From: Acidobacteriota bacterium
GTDB taxonomy: Bacteria > Acidobacteriota > Terriglobia > Acidiferrales > UBA7541
Assembly (NCBI GenBank): GCA_003224055.1
Contig: QHYE01000006.1
Location: 58,534 to 122,533, forward strand
Length of the DNA: 64,000 nt
Direction: 5' to 3'
Shown: positions 52,241 through 62,148 of the stretch, one piece after another
Layout: each line of letters starts with the position of its first letter
Position numbering within the stretch: position 1 is the first letter of the stretch
Translations under genes and position numbers: made by a program
The notes under the pieces: model-generated
The model's input: the letters and a program-made list of their open reading frames with translations, nothing else
Databases searched by the model: none
What the model was told of the DNA's origin: nothing

Positions 52241-53557
52241 CTATCGATCCGCCATGCGGTTCAATTCGTTGTAGAAATCGGGGAACGAAACACCAGCACA
52301 ATCGGCATCGCGAATCACGGTCGGCCCGTCGGCTGCCAATCCCGCCACGGCAAACGCCATCGCGATGCGGTGGTCTCCGCGCGGGTCAATCTGCGCCCCG
52401 CGCAATTTCCCCGCACGCTTCCCCTCCACCCTCAGACCGTCCGGCCGCTCTTCCACTTTGGCGCCCATGCTCCGTAGATTTTCGGCGAGCGCCGCAATCC
52501 GATCGCTCTCCTTAACGCGCAGCTCTGCCGCGTCGCGAATCTCGATTCCCTCTTCGGTGTACGGCCCCAGTGCCGCAAGCATCGGCAATTCATCAATCAT
52601 GAGCGGAATCTGCTCGCCCGCAAGCACTCCGCCTTTCAGCGGAGCGCCCTTCACCGCCAAGTCACCAACGAGCTCCCCGTACGAACTCCTCAGTCCCAAA
52701 ATCTGAACCGCGGCGCCCATGGACGCAAACAGGTCCAGAATCGCGGTGCGAGTCGGGTTCAGCCCCACGTTGTGAATCAGGATATTGGAATCCGGAAAAA
52801 GCGACGCCGCAGCGATAAAAAAAACTGCCGAGGACAAATCCCCCGGCACATCCAGTGATTTCGCCATCAACTTTCCGCTCTCATTGCTTTCGCTCAACCC
52901 ATGAATACGTATCGTCCGCCCGTGCTTCTCGATCGCAGCGCCAAACTCCTCCAGCGCCAGCTCCGTGTGATCTCGCGTTCCGGCCGGTTCCGTGACGCTG
53001 GTCACTCCGTCCGCGAACAATCCCGCCAGGAGCACCGCGGATTTTACTTGGGCGCTGGCCATCGGCATTTTGTAGTCGATCGCTTTCAGCCGCGCTCCGC
53101 GAATTTCCAGCGGCGCAAAATTATCGTCACGCGCGCGAATTTCCGCGCCCATCTCCCGCAGCGGGCCAATCACGCGTTTCATCGGCCGCTTCTGCAGGGA
53201 CGCATCGCCTGTCAGCCTGGACGCAAATTCCTGCCCCGCCAAAATCCCGGAAAGCAGCCGCATCGTCGTCCCGGAATTCCCGGCATCCAGCGCCCGCCAG
53301 CTCGATTTCAATCCCCGCGCTCCGCGCCCCGTTATTCGAACTGTATCCCCCGCCGCTTTCACTTCCGCGCCCAGGGATCCCATGCAAGCGAGTGAGCTGT
53401 GACAATCCGCGGCAGCAGAAAAATGCCGCACTTCGCTCGTCCCTTCCGCAAGCGCCGCCAGCATCGCATAACGGTGCGAAATGGACTTGTCTCCCGGCAG
53501 CTCCAGCCCGCCGGTCAAAAGCCTCGCCGGATGAATCGTCTCCTTTTTCACACGCAA
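52241..53557 (-). CDS. aroA: 3-phosphoshikimate 1-carboxyvinyltransferase (EPSP synthase)
   Basis: A 438-residue enzyme of the shikimate pathway that joins phosphoenolpyruvate to shikimate 3-phosphate. The N-terminal PGDKSISHR with the catalytic Lys, ALDAGNSGTTMRLLSGIL (the loop that holds PEP), SAQVKSAVLLAG, the IDELPMLAALG Asp and the C-terminal RVKESDRI and DHRIAMAFAVAG are all present. The GNSGTT form resembles class II-type enzymes rather than GNAGTA class I. The start codon appears to be TTG at 53557; a GTG two codons later is possible. It is a single gene divergent from the Met/His-rich protein gene. Confidence 0.95.
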   Translation of the reverse strand: MRVKKETIHPARLLTGGLELPGDKSISHRYAMLAALAEGTSEVRHFSAAADCHSSLACMGSLGAEVKAAGDTVRITGRGARGLKSSWRALDAGNSGTTMRLLSGILAGQEFASRLTGDASLQKRPMKRVIGPLREMGAEIRARDDNFAPLEIRGARLKAIDYKMPMASAQVKSAVLLAGLFADGVTSVTEPAGTRDHTELALEEFGAAIEKHGRTIRIHGLSESNESGKLMAKSLDVPGDLSSAVFFIAAASLFPDSNILIHNVGLNPTRTAILDLFASMGAAVQILGLRSSYGELVGDLAVKGAPLKGGVLAGEQIPLMIDELPMLAALGPYTEEGIEIRDAAELRVKESDRIAALAENLRSMGAKVEERPDGLRVEGKRAGKLRGAQIDPRGDHRIAMAFAVAGLAADGPTVIRDADCAGVSFPDFYNELNRMADR

Positions 53558-53730
53558 ATTCTAACACGCCGCCTAATCTCATCTCGAAAATCAAGCGCTG
53601 TCCAATTTCCGTTTTCAATTATCCCGGCATCTCCCCTGTACTCCCGGCCAGTTTTTGTAACGCACTTCCTGTCCCACGTTCTGAAATCTACCGGCCCGTC
53701 CCTACGTATCATTGTGTGAGGAGAATTGTC

Positions 53731-54522
53731 ATGTCAGCCCGCAGCACGTTCGTTCATTTCGCCACGAAGGCCGCCATGTTGGTCGGCGCGCTCTTTGTCG
53801 TCAGCGTCCTTCTAGCCGCCATTCCCGGTCATCGTGTACCTGCGATCCAGTCACAGGGTTCGCAGCAATCCGGCACGCAATCTCAGGAATCGCAAGGCAT
53901 GGACCACAGCGGCATGCCGGGAATGGACATGGATGACGCCAAGGCCAATGAAGCTCACGCCGTCCATGACATGATGCGCGGCCATCATGACGCACATAAC
54001 CTGCACATGCGCATGACCGCCATGCGCCCCGCTTCTCCGCAAGACACCGCGCGCGCCAACGAAGTTGTCACGCGACTCCGCGGCGGCCTGGAAAAATACA
54101 AGGACTACCGCGTCGCACTGAACGAAGGTTACAAAATTTTCCTGCCGAATCTCCCGCAACCCGAATATCACTTCACGAATTACGTTAACGGCTTCTTCGA
54201 AGCCTTCTCGTTCGATGCTTCTCGCCCGACCTCCCTGCTCTACAAAAAAACTTCCGACGGCTATGAACTCGTCGGCGCCATGTACACCATGCCCAAGCGC
54301 GCCACCGAAGAGCAGCTCAACGCCCGCATTCCGTTGAGCATCGCCATGTGGCATCTGCACCCGAATCTCTGTATGCCTCCCAAGGGCCAGCAATTTCGAA
54401 GCACAGACTGGGCCAAGTTCGGTCTCAAAGGTTCGATTGCAACACAAGATGCTTGCGATGCAGCCGGCGGCCGCTTCCAACCTGTCATTTTTGGCTGGAT
54501 GGTGCATCACCACCAGGACTGA
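53731..54522 (+). CDS. Secreted Met/His-rich protein, putative metal-binding
   Basis: A 263-residue exported protein with a signal peptide (about 1-30). After it comes a striking stretch (about 57-105) of Met and His: GMDHSGMPGMDMDD, then AHAVHDMMRGHHDAHNLHMRM. Such Met/His clusters bind copper or silver in periplasmic carriers. The rest (about 110-263) is a folded domain with RLRGGLEKYKDYRVALNEGYK, AMWHLHPNLCMPP and the final GWMVHHHQD; I recognise no named family, though it recalls proteins annotated only as hypothetical in Acidobacteria. ATG at 53731 follows GAGGAG by 6 nt. The exact function is unknown; metal tolerance or delivery is a reasonable guess. Confidence 0.72.
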   Translation: MSARSTFVHFATKAAMLVGALFVVSVLLAAIPGHRVPAIQSQGSQQSGTQSQESQGMDHSGMPGMDMDDAKANEAHAVHDMMRGHHDAHNLHMRMTAMRPASPQDTARANEVVTRLRGGLEKYKDYRVALNEGYKIFLPNLPQPEYHFTNYVNGFFEAFSFDASRPTSLLYKKTSDGYELVGAMYTMPKRATEEQLNARIPLSIAMWHLHPNLCMPPKGQQFRSTDWAKFGLKGSIATQDACDAAGGRFQPVIFGWMVHHHQD

Positions 54523-54647
54523 CCGCCGTTCCGGTTCGGAGCATGGCTCACCAAGATGCTTCCCCCGGGGCGCAACGCAGCTGTTCTATGCGTTGACTTG
54601 TGTCTGAGCGCAACCTAAGATGACCTCTCGATGGCGGTTCCCTCTCC

Positions 54648-57028
54648 ATGATCGGGCAAACCGTTTCCCACTACCGCATTCTGGAAAAGCTCGGCGGCGG
54701 TGGCATGGGAGTGGTGTATAAAGCCGAGGATCTTAGGCTCGGCCGCCATGTGTCGCTGAAATTTCTCCCGGAAGAGCTTTCGAAGGAGCCGCTGGCTATC
54801 GAACGATTCCAGCGTGAAGCGCGGGCCGCGTCCTCCCTGAATCATCCCCATATCTGCACCATCTATGACGTGGACCAGTATGAAGGCCAGAGTTTCATCG
54901 TCATGGAATACCTCGAAGGCAACACCCTCAAGCACCGCATTTCAGGGAAGCCCATGGACATCGAGCGCATCCCGGAATACGGCCACCAGATGGCAGATGC
55001 CCTCGAAGCCGCCCACGCCAAGGCCATCATTCACCGCGACAGAAGCTCCTCGATTTTGGTCTCGCCAAGCTCTTGCCGGAACGCAAGGGGGCGAGACTCG
55101 CCCTCCAGAAATCCGGAGCTTTCGGCACCACGACTCAGGAAACTCATCTCACCAGTGACGGCGTAGCACTGGGTACGGTCGCCTACATGTCCCCCGAACA
55201 AGTGCGAGGCCAGGAATTGGATGAGCGCACGGACGTCTTTTCGCTCGGCCTTGTCCTCTATGAAATGTCCACCGGTCAGCGCGCGTTCACCGGGAACACC
55301 TCCGGCGTGATTTTCGACGCGATACTGAATCGCGCGCCCATCTCGCCGGTACGCCTGAATCCGCTAATCCCTCTGCAACTCGAACAGATCATTAGCAAGG
55401 CGCTGGAGAAGGACCGAGATTTGCGCTATCGCACTGCCTCGGACATCCGCGCGGACTTGCAACGATTGAAGCGCGACACGGATTCGGCTCGCGCGCTTCC
55501 GTATTTGTCCGGCCCGTCCCCCAGTCAGACGGTTCGCAAGCATTGGCCTCATTTCATCTGGGCAGGCGTACTCGCTCTGGTCTTGCTCCTGTTTGCATTC
55601 AACGTGGGCGATATGCGGCAACGGCTCTTTGGTAGCTCGAGCGCCAACCGCATCGAATCCATCGCCGTCCTGCCCTTCGCCAATGTGAGCAAGGATCCGA
55701 ACACGGAATACTTGAGCGACGGGATTACGGAAAGTCTGATTAACAGTCTCTCGCAACTACCCAATCTCGCGGTGATGTCCCGCAACACCGTTTTCCGCTA
55801 CAAAGGCCAGGCCACCGACCCGCAAAAAGTCGGCCAGGAGTTGCACGTGCGGGCCATTCTGACAGGGCGCCTCATCCAGACCGGCGACGAACTTCTCATC
55901 AGCGTGAATCTCGAAGACGTCCAGAACAGCCGCCAAATTTGGGGCGAGCAGTACAACCGCAAACTTTCCAGTTTGGTTTCCGTGCAGCAGGAAATCGCCG
56001 GGGACATTTACGGCCGCTTGCGTCCGCGGCTTGCGGGCGAAGAGATGAAGCTGCTCGCGAAGCGCCCGACCGAGAATGCCGAAGCCTATCAGCTCTATCT
56101 GCAGGGCCTCTTCTATTGGAACAAGTGGACCCAGAACGATTTCAAGAAGGCTGCGGATTTCTTCACCCAGGCCGTGCAGAAGGATCCGCATTACGCCTTG
56201 TCCTACGCGGGTCTTGCCGATACCTATAGTCTGCTGGGCGACGCCGGCTATCTTCCGCCGTCTGAAGCTTGGCCCAAAGCAAAAGCCGCCGCCATGCAGG
56301 CTCTTGACATCGACGATAGCCTCGCAGAGGCTCACACGTCCTTGGGTCTCGTCAAAGAACATTTCGAATGGGATTGGGCCGGCGCCGAGCGCGAATTCAA
56401 GCGCGCCATCGAACTCAATCCGAATTCCGCAACCGCGCATCACTGGTACGGAGACTACCTGGCGAACATGAGCCGCCTCGAAGAAGGCACGCGCGAAACG
56501 AAGAAAGCGCTGGAACTGGACCCGCTCTCGCCCATCACCAATACCACCATGGGATGGCAGTTCTACTTGGCACGGCAGAATGACCAGGCCGTCGACCAGC
56601 TGCGCAAGGTTCTGGAGATCGATCCAAAGTTCTCGCCGGCACGGCGCATCCTCGAGGAAGTCTACGCGCACATGGGCAAATACAAGGAAGCTGTCGGCGA
56701 GCGAGAAAAGTTCTTGTCGCTCTCCGGCGGCCCCGAGTTAGCAGCGTCCATCGAAGAAGACTTCAACAGGTCGGGATATAAAGGTGTCCTGCAAAGCTGG
56801 CTCGATGGTTTGACCGAACTCTCTAAGCACAGCTACGTTTCTTCCTACAGCATCGCCGAGTCCTACATGCGCGTGGGTGAGAAACAGAAAGCGTTCGAAT
56901 GGCTCGACAAGGCCTACGAAGAACACGATAGCGGACTCGTCTCCGTGGCTGTAGAACCCATGTTTGAGCCCATCCGCACGGACGCGCGTTTCAAGGATAT
57001 CGTCAAACGCATGAAGCTTCCAAATTAG
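54648..57028 (+). pseudogene. Ser/Thr kinase-TolB-TPR protein with deletion in the catalytic loop
   Basis: A receptor-like kinase of about 790 residues, read in two frames. Part 1 (54648-55040) holds the glycine loop (LGGGGMGVVYKA), the VSLKFLPEEL lysine and IIHRD (HRD at 129-131). Right after HRD the frame changes: the second frame continues with KLLDFGLAKLLPERKGAR, then APE-type MSPEQVRG, a transmembrane helix (near 55550), a TolB-like/FlgO-type domain (IAVLPFANVSKD ... VRAILTGRLIQTGDELLI) and several TPRs to 57028. About 40 nt are missing between HRD and DFG, removing the KPxN catalytic residues. It could be real damage or an assembly error. The TPR half remains open as 55073-57028. Confidence 0.85.
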
Positions 57029-57178
57029 GCTCCCTGCCCTGCGTTTCCTTATCGCTCCTTTTCGCATCCAACTCGCATGCCACAAGCGGCTCTAGTACGC
57101 CCAGCCCCTTTCTCCTACCGTTCTCCATCTTCTCGTCCAATTGCCTCCCGGTACTCCGCCGCGTATGATTACCGATTC

Positions 57179-58987
57179 ATGCTTACCGCCCGGCCTCATT
57201 CGTTTACCGCCCGTGCTGTGTTCGCGCTCGCTTTCTGCGCATTCGTCGCCCTTCTCGGGCCCGGCCCCCGCATGGCCAACGCGCAGGAATCGCGCGAAAT
57301 CCTGCCTCTCAATCAAGTCCGCCCCGGCATGCAGGGCTACGCCTACACCATCTTCGCCGGCGACCGGGTCGAAAAATTCGATCTCGAAGTTCTCGGCGTC
57401 CTGGACAATTTTCTCGGCCCAAAACAATCCATCATCCTCGTCCAGCTCAAAGGCCCCAAGGTGGAGCACACTGGCGTCGTCGCCGGCATGAGCGGCAGCC
57501 CCGTCTATCTCGAAGGCAAGCTCGCCGGTGCGCTGTCTCTCAAGCTCGGTATCTTCACCAAAGAGCCCATTGCCGGCGTCACACCCATCGAGGACATCCT
57601 GAGTCCTCCATCGCAAAATGCCGCGGCCCAGCCCAGCACGCAGCAGTTTGCACTCCCCAGTGAATCCGCTGCCCGCACCGGCTTCCCTTCCGGCTCCGCT
57701 CTTGAGCCCATCGAAACTCCCCTCGTTTTCTCCGGCTTTCAACCTGCCGCCATTCAGCAATTCGCCAATCAGCTGCAAGGGTATGGCCTCGTAGCTGCCC
57801 AAGGCGGGACCGCCCAACCCCGTCCGGAAGACGCGCATCTCGCCGCCGGCGACATGGCCGGAATGGTTCTCGTTCAGGGCGACGCCTCCATCAATTCGGC
57901 CTGCACTGTCACCGCTGTGCAGGCCGATCGCGTCTACCTTTGCGGTCATCCCTTCCTGAGTCTCGGCAATGTCCAGCTCCCCATGGCTCGCAGCCGCGTG
58001 GTTACCACGCTCTCTTCCGACCTTGCCTCCACCAAAATCGTCAACGTCGGTGGCTCCATCGGCACCATCACCGGCGACCACCTCACTGCCGTCACCGGAA
58101 AGCTCGGCGCGCCTCCGGCGATGGTTCCGCTCGACCTCACCTTAGTGACTACAGAAGCCGGCTCACCCAAACAAAAAACCCTCCATTTCGAAATTGTTAA
58201 TCATCCTAAACTCACTCCGCTCCTCGTCGCCATCACCACTTTCAGCGGCCTCACGCAAAATTCTCTTTACGGGGAAGGCACCACACTTCACCTCTCTGGA
58301 GAAATTCGGCTGCAGGGACACAACCCCGTGCAGATCGAAAATACCTTTGCCCCCGGCGATTCCCTCTCCCCCGACGGCCTGCCGATCGCTCTCACCATGC
58401 AAAGCGTTTTCACGCGCCTCTTCACCAACAGCTTTGAACCCGCCAGAGTCGACCGCATCTCCCTCCGCGTGGAATCTGTCCCCGGCCGCAAATCATTCAC
58501 CATCGAAAGCGCCTGGCTCGAAAAGGGTGAAGCTGCTCCCGGTGAGACCCTCCGTGTCCGTGTGCTCCTTCGCCCTTACCGCGGGGCTGCGCGCGTCGAG
58601 CAAACCACCGTCCGTGTTCCCGATCAGGCCGCGCGCGGCACCACTCTCCGCGTCCTCGTCAGCGATGCCGATCTTCTTAATCGCGCCTCGCGAGGTTTTG
58701 CTTTTGCGGGCGCGGGCAGCCCCGACGGCCTGGACCAGCTCATCGCGCTTTTGAATCGCGAGCGCCGCAATGATCGCCTCTATGTCGGACTCTTCGTTCC
58801 TTCCCCCACTCTTCTCTGGGGTGACAAGGAACTTCCCAACATTCCGCTCTCCCAAATCAACGTCGTTGACGGCCGCCCCATCCCCGGCAGCGTCCAGATT
58901 CTCCGCGAATCCTTGTCGAGCGAATCTTCCATCCTGCTCGGGGGCCCCGTCTCCGGCGTCATCTCCCTTAACTTACAAATTCGGTGA
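57179..58987 (+). CDS. Secreted SpoIVB-type (S55) serine peptidase family protein
   Basis: A 602-residue exported protein. The signal peptide is about 1-36. The family's nucleophile motif GMSGSP is at 103-108 within VVAGMSGSPVYLEGKLAGAL, and CGHPFLSLGNVQLPMA near 260 supplies the His region, as in SpoIVB peptidases. The C-terminal half is a beta-rich domain with no known enzyme signature. ATG at 57179 fits the signal peptide; upstream in-frame sequence is not protein-like. It overlaps the next gene by 4 bp. In Firmicutes SpoIVB is a sporulation signal; here it must have another role, perhaps cleaving or chaperoning envelope proteins with its propeller partner. Confidence 0.82.
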   Translation: MLTARPHSFTARAVFALAFCAFVALLGPGPRMANAQESREILPLNQVRPGMQGYAYTIFAGDRVEKFDLEVLGVLDNFLGPKQSIILVQLKGPKVEHTGVVAGMSGSPVYLEGKLAGALSLKLGIFTKEPIAGVTPIEDILSPPSQNAAAQPSTQQFALPSESAARTGFPSGSALEPIETPLVFSGFQPAAIQQFANQLQGYGLVAAQGGTAQPRPEDAHLAAGDMAGMVLVQGDASINSACTVTAVQADRVYLCGHPFLSLGNVQLPMARSRVVTTLSSDLASTKIVNVGGSIGTITGDHLTAVTGKLGAPPAMVPLDLTLVTTEAGSPKQKTLHFEIVNHPKLTPLLVAITTFSGLTQNSLYGEGTTLHLSGEIRLQGHNPVQIENTFAPGDSLSPDGLPIALTMQSVFTRLFTNSFEPARVDRISLRVESVPGRKSFTIESAWLEKGEAAPGETLRVRVLLRPYRGAARVEQTTVRVPDQAARGTTLRVLVSDADLLNRASRGFAFAGAGSPDGLDQLIALLNRERRNDRLYVGLFVPSPTLLWGDKELPNIPLSQINVVDGRPIPGSVQILRESLSSESSILLGGPVSGVISLNLQIR

Positions 58988-61329
58988 AGATCACAATGCC
59001 CAAGTCGTCAAGTCGAGTAAGGTGTTTCCGAATCCTTTACTTCCTTAGCGTCCTTTACTTCCTTTCCATCCCTCTCCATGCCGAGCACACCCGTCGCTGG
59101 CGCCAATCCACCTATGAAGAATTCCTGAAAGGCACCGCTCACGGTGTCGCTGTTCGAAGCGACGGCCGCCTCGAGCTCGCCCCCAAGTTCACGCGGCTCG
59201 CCGACGCCGATGCTTCCTACCTGTGGTCCGTCCGCCTTGATTCGAAAGGCGCGCTCTTCGCCGCCGGAGGCTCCCCCGCAAAAGTGTTTCGCTTCGATTC
59301 GAACGGCAAACCAACCGCTGTCTTCGACTCCGCCGACCTCTCCGCGCAAACCATCGCTTTTGACTCTAAGGGCACGCTTTTTGTCGGCACTTCCCCCGAC
59401 GGCAAGGTCTACAAAATTTCCGCGACTGGCGAAAAATCCGTATTCTTTGACCCCAAAACAAAATATATCTGGGATCTCGCCTTTGCTCCCGACGGCACGC
59501 TCTTCGTCGCCACCGGCGACAAAGGCCAGGTCTTCGCCGTTGCGCCCGACGGCAAAGGCGAGCTGTTCTACGCCAGCGACGAAGCTCACATCCGCGTCCT
59601 CGCCTTCGACGGCCGCGGCAATCTGATTGCTGGCACGGAACCCAGCGGCCGCATCCTCCGCATAGCTCGCAATTCGGGGAAGTCCGCAGCCGAAGGTTTC
59701 GTTCTCTACGAAACTTCCAAGCGCGAAGTCACCTCTCTTGCTGTTGCCTCCGACGGCTCCATTTACGCCTCCGCGATTGGTGAAAAGCCGCGCCCCGGCG
59801 GCTCCGCGCCCAACGTCGTGATTGCTACTCCGCAGGGCACAACCACCCTCACAACGGGAGGCCAGGTGACTTCCGGCCAGTCGCAGTTGCAACAACAGTT
59901 CGTTCCCTTCCCGCCACTTCTCTCCAGCAGCATTTATCGCCTCAGTGCAGACGGCGCCCCGGAAGAACTCTGGTCTTCCCGCGAAGACGTCGTCTACGCT
60001 CTCGGTCTCGCCTCCGACGGCCGCCTCCTCGCCGGTACCGGCAACAACGGCGCGCTTCTTGCCGTTGACGGCCGCGGTGTTTTCGCGCAACTTGCCAAGG
60101 CAGGCTCCGCGCAAATCACCGGGATCGCGCGCAATTCTTCCGGCAAGGTTTTCTTGTGCACCGCCAATCCCGGAAAGGTCTTTTCCGTCGGCCCCGAATA
60201 CGAAGCCGAGGGCGCCTACGAATCCCGTTCGTTCGATTCTCAGCTTTTCTCGCAATGGGGCCGCCTCGAGTGGTGGGGCCCGCCGCCTTCGGCCTCTGCC
60301 AAATCCTCCGCCCATTCGAACGCCTCGCGTTCGAATGCATCGCATGCAGCAGTGTATGCAGATGACCCGCGGCTCGAGTTTTTTGTCCGCACCGGCAACA
60401 CCGAAGACCCCGGCAAGGAGTGGTCTCGCTGGTTCGGTCCCTACTCCAAATCCGGCGCCGTCATCGAAGCCCCGTCCGCGCGATTCGTCCAATGGAAGGC
60501 CATTATCCACGACGGCCGCGCAGGCGATGGCATTGAATGGGTGAGCCTCGCCTATCTGCCGCGCAACGTCGCTCCGATCCTTGACGGCATCGCCCTTCAG
60601 GAACCCGGCATTCGAGCGCAATCGCAATCCACCATCGGCGCGAGTCAGCCCACTGTGGTAACCCTCAAGCAGCCGCCGTCGCCGAACATCTCCGGCGTGA
60701 CCATTACGCAGAGCAGCGCGCCCGCTCGATTCGAATTGCCGCCACAAGGCACGCTCCAAAAAGGTTATCAATCCGTTCTTTGGAGCGCCCACGACGACAA
60801 CGACGATGAGCTGCGCTATTCGGTTTTCTTCCGCGGCGAAGCCGAATATGAGTGGAAACTATTGAAGGACAATCTCGAGCAGAAATTCTATTCCTGGGAT
60901 ACCACCACGCTCCCCGATGGTGCGTACTACCTGAAGATCGTGGCCACCGATGCCCCTTCGAATCCCCCCGCCGTCGCGCGCAAGACCGAGCGCGAAAGCG
61001 AACGCTTCGAGGTGGATAACACGCCCCCGGTGATCGAGGGCCTCCAGGTTGGGCCTGCTTCCGGCAAGATGATCGGCGGTCATCCCGCCTCCTTCACCGC
61101 GCGCGACGCTTCCATGGCGATCGAGCGTGCGCAGTACAGCCTGGACGGTGGCGAGTGGATTCTCCTCGCGCCCGACGAGACCGTTAGCGACGCGCTCGTC
61201 GAGCATTACAACATCGGCCTGCCGTCCGTGCCACCGGGGGAGCACACCATAGCCGTGCGCGCCTACGATCGTTTCGAAAACGTCGGCAGCGCGAAAACAA
61301 CATTCACTGTGCCAGCCGCAAAACCCTAA
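58984..61329 (+). CDS. Secreted beta-propeller protein coupled to S55 peptidase
   Basis: A 781-residue exported protein. The signal peptide (about 15-33) contains a curious duplicated LYFLS. Residues about 50-400 are NHL/SMP-30-like blades: LWSVRLDSKGALFAAGGSPAKVFRFDSNGK, LAFAPDGTLFVATGDKGQVFAVAPDGK and so on, with the pattern DG-LFVAT-GK-Y/F. The rest (about 420-781) has beta-sandwich modules, including WSAHDDNDDELRYSVFFRG and VDNTPPVIEGLQV, similar to Ig-like folds. GTG at 58984 overlaps the S55 stop; ATG at 58996 is another start. It is followed by a 210-bp gap with a repeat-like GTCCT/AGGAC hairpin near 61388. Binding or sensing outside the cell is likely. Confidence 0.82.
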   Translation: MKITMPKSSSRVRCFRILYFLSVLYFLSIPLHAEHTRRWRQSTYEEFLKGTAHGVAVRSDGRLELAPKFTRLADADASYLWSVRLDSKGALFAAGGSPAKVFRFDSNGKPTAVFDSADLSAQTIAFDSKGTLFVGTSPDGKVYKISATGEKSVFFDPKTKYIWDLAFAPDGTLFVATGDKGQVFAVAPDGKGELFYASDEAHIRVLAFDGRGNLIAGTEPSGRILRIARNSGKSAAEGFVLYETSKREVTSLAVASDGSIYASAIGEKPRPGGSAPNVVIATPQGTTTLTTGGQVTSGQSQLQQQFVPFPPLLSSSIYRLSADGAPEELWSSREDVVYALGLASDGRLLAGTGNNGALLAVDGRGVFAQLAKAGSAQITGIARNSSGKVFLCTANPGKVFSVGPEYEAEGAYESRSFDSQLFSQWGRLEWWGPPPSASAKSSAHSNASRSNASHAAVYADDPRLEFFVRTGNTEDPGKEWSRWFGPYSKSGAVIEAPSARFVQWKAIIHDGRAGDGIEWVSLAYLPRNVAPILDGIALQEPGIRAQSQSTIGASQPTVVTLKQPPSPNISGVTITQSSAPARFELPPQGTLQKGYQSVLWSAHDDNDDELRYSVFFRGEAEYEWKLLKDNLEQKFYSWDTTTLPDGAYYLKIVATDAPSNPPAVARKTERESERFEVDNTPPVIEGLQVGPASGKMIGGHPASFTARDASMAIERAQYSLDGGEWILLAPDETVSDALVEHYNIGLPSVPPGEHTIAVRAYDRFENVGSAKTTFTVPAAKP

Positions 61330-61539
61330 TCCGCATTTATCACGGGAATCTAGCCTGCTTGGGATATCTGGTAGCGCCGGCTTGTCCTGAGCCTCGAAGG
61401 ACATCCCTGCCGACTCTTACCACTCTCTGCCGCACCTACATCGTAGACCGTAGCCGCGCTTTCGGAGGCGGGCCGCCAAATGGGAACGAAGATTTTGGGA
61501 TTTTGTCCGAACTAATCTCTAAGAAGTAATAACTGCCGT

Positions 61540-61887
61540 CTAATTCGCCCACCGCTCTTGAGGGGGGATCGCTTCAAATTTTTCGATTTCCGCGCCGAAC
61601 CCGATCCGCCCGTCTCCGTACGGCTCGTTTCGAACGTGCACGACTCGGGCCGTGCACCGCATTTCCTGCGCCGCGGTCCCCGTCACCTCCGCAGGCATTC
61701 GAACCGTCGCCTCCAGGGGCATCCCAACCTGCAGCGGCGCCGAAGAAGCAAAAAAGAACCCGCCCCGCGATATATTCAGCGCTTCCGTAAAGTGCTCTGT
61801 CTTGTCCGCGGCCACGCCCAACGCCCGGAAACGCAGCGGGGTTCGGAGGCTAATGCGCGCTAATTGTCGGCGTTCGGATGCCTTCAT
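61540..61887 (-). CDS. PilZ domain protein
   Basis: A 115-residue single-domain protein. The c-di-GMP motif RxxxR appears as RRQLAR near residue 6-11, and NISRGGFFFAS (about 38-48) is the N/DxSxxG element. The beta-barrel strands follow, ending in HVRNEPYGDGRIGFGAEI. A perfect AGGAGGT lies about 5 nt before the ATG. As a stand-alone PilZ it may be a receptor for c-di-GMP made by enzymes like the GGDEF protein at 13 kb. It lies between the propeller gene and the dehydratase. Confidence 0.85.
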   Translation of the reverse strand: MKASERRQLARISLRTPLRFRALGVAADKTEHFTEALNISRGGFFFASSAPLQVGMPLEATVRMPAEVTGTAAQEMRCTARVVHVRNEPYGDGRIGFGAEIEKFEAIPPQERWAN

Positions 61888-62148
61888 TTGGACCTCCTGC
61901 GCGGGAAAAAACGTCTGTCGCAGGCTCTCGCAACAAAGGGAGGTATCTCAAGCGTAACAGAGCACCAGAAGCGGTCAAGTACCAAACCCCAGTGGCCAAA
62001 AGATACCAGTACCGCTCCGACCAAGCCGCCTTGCTTTCGCCCTCGCCAAGAATCAAGCTTCAACCATGCCAAAATGCCTCTTTCAATCAGCCCCGCTACG
62101 CGCTAAACAAGAGGTTTTACTAGCCATGCCCCGGCCAAAGCGAGCGTA

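Noticed and set aside
61888..62148. Small gene or riboswitch before the dehydratase
   Set aside because: Short frames lack protein character and no conserved aptamer pattern was recognised.
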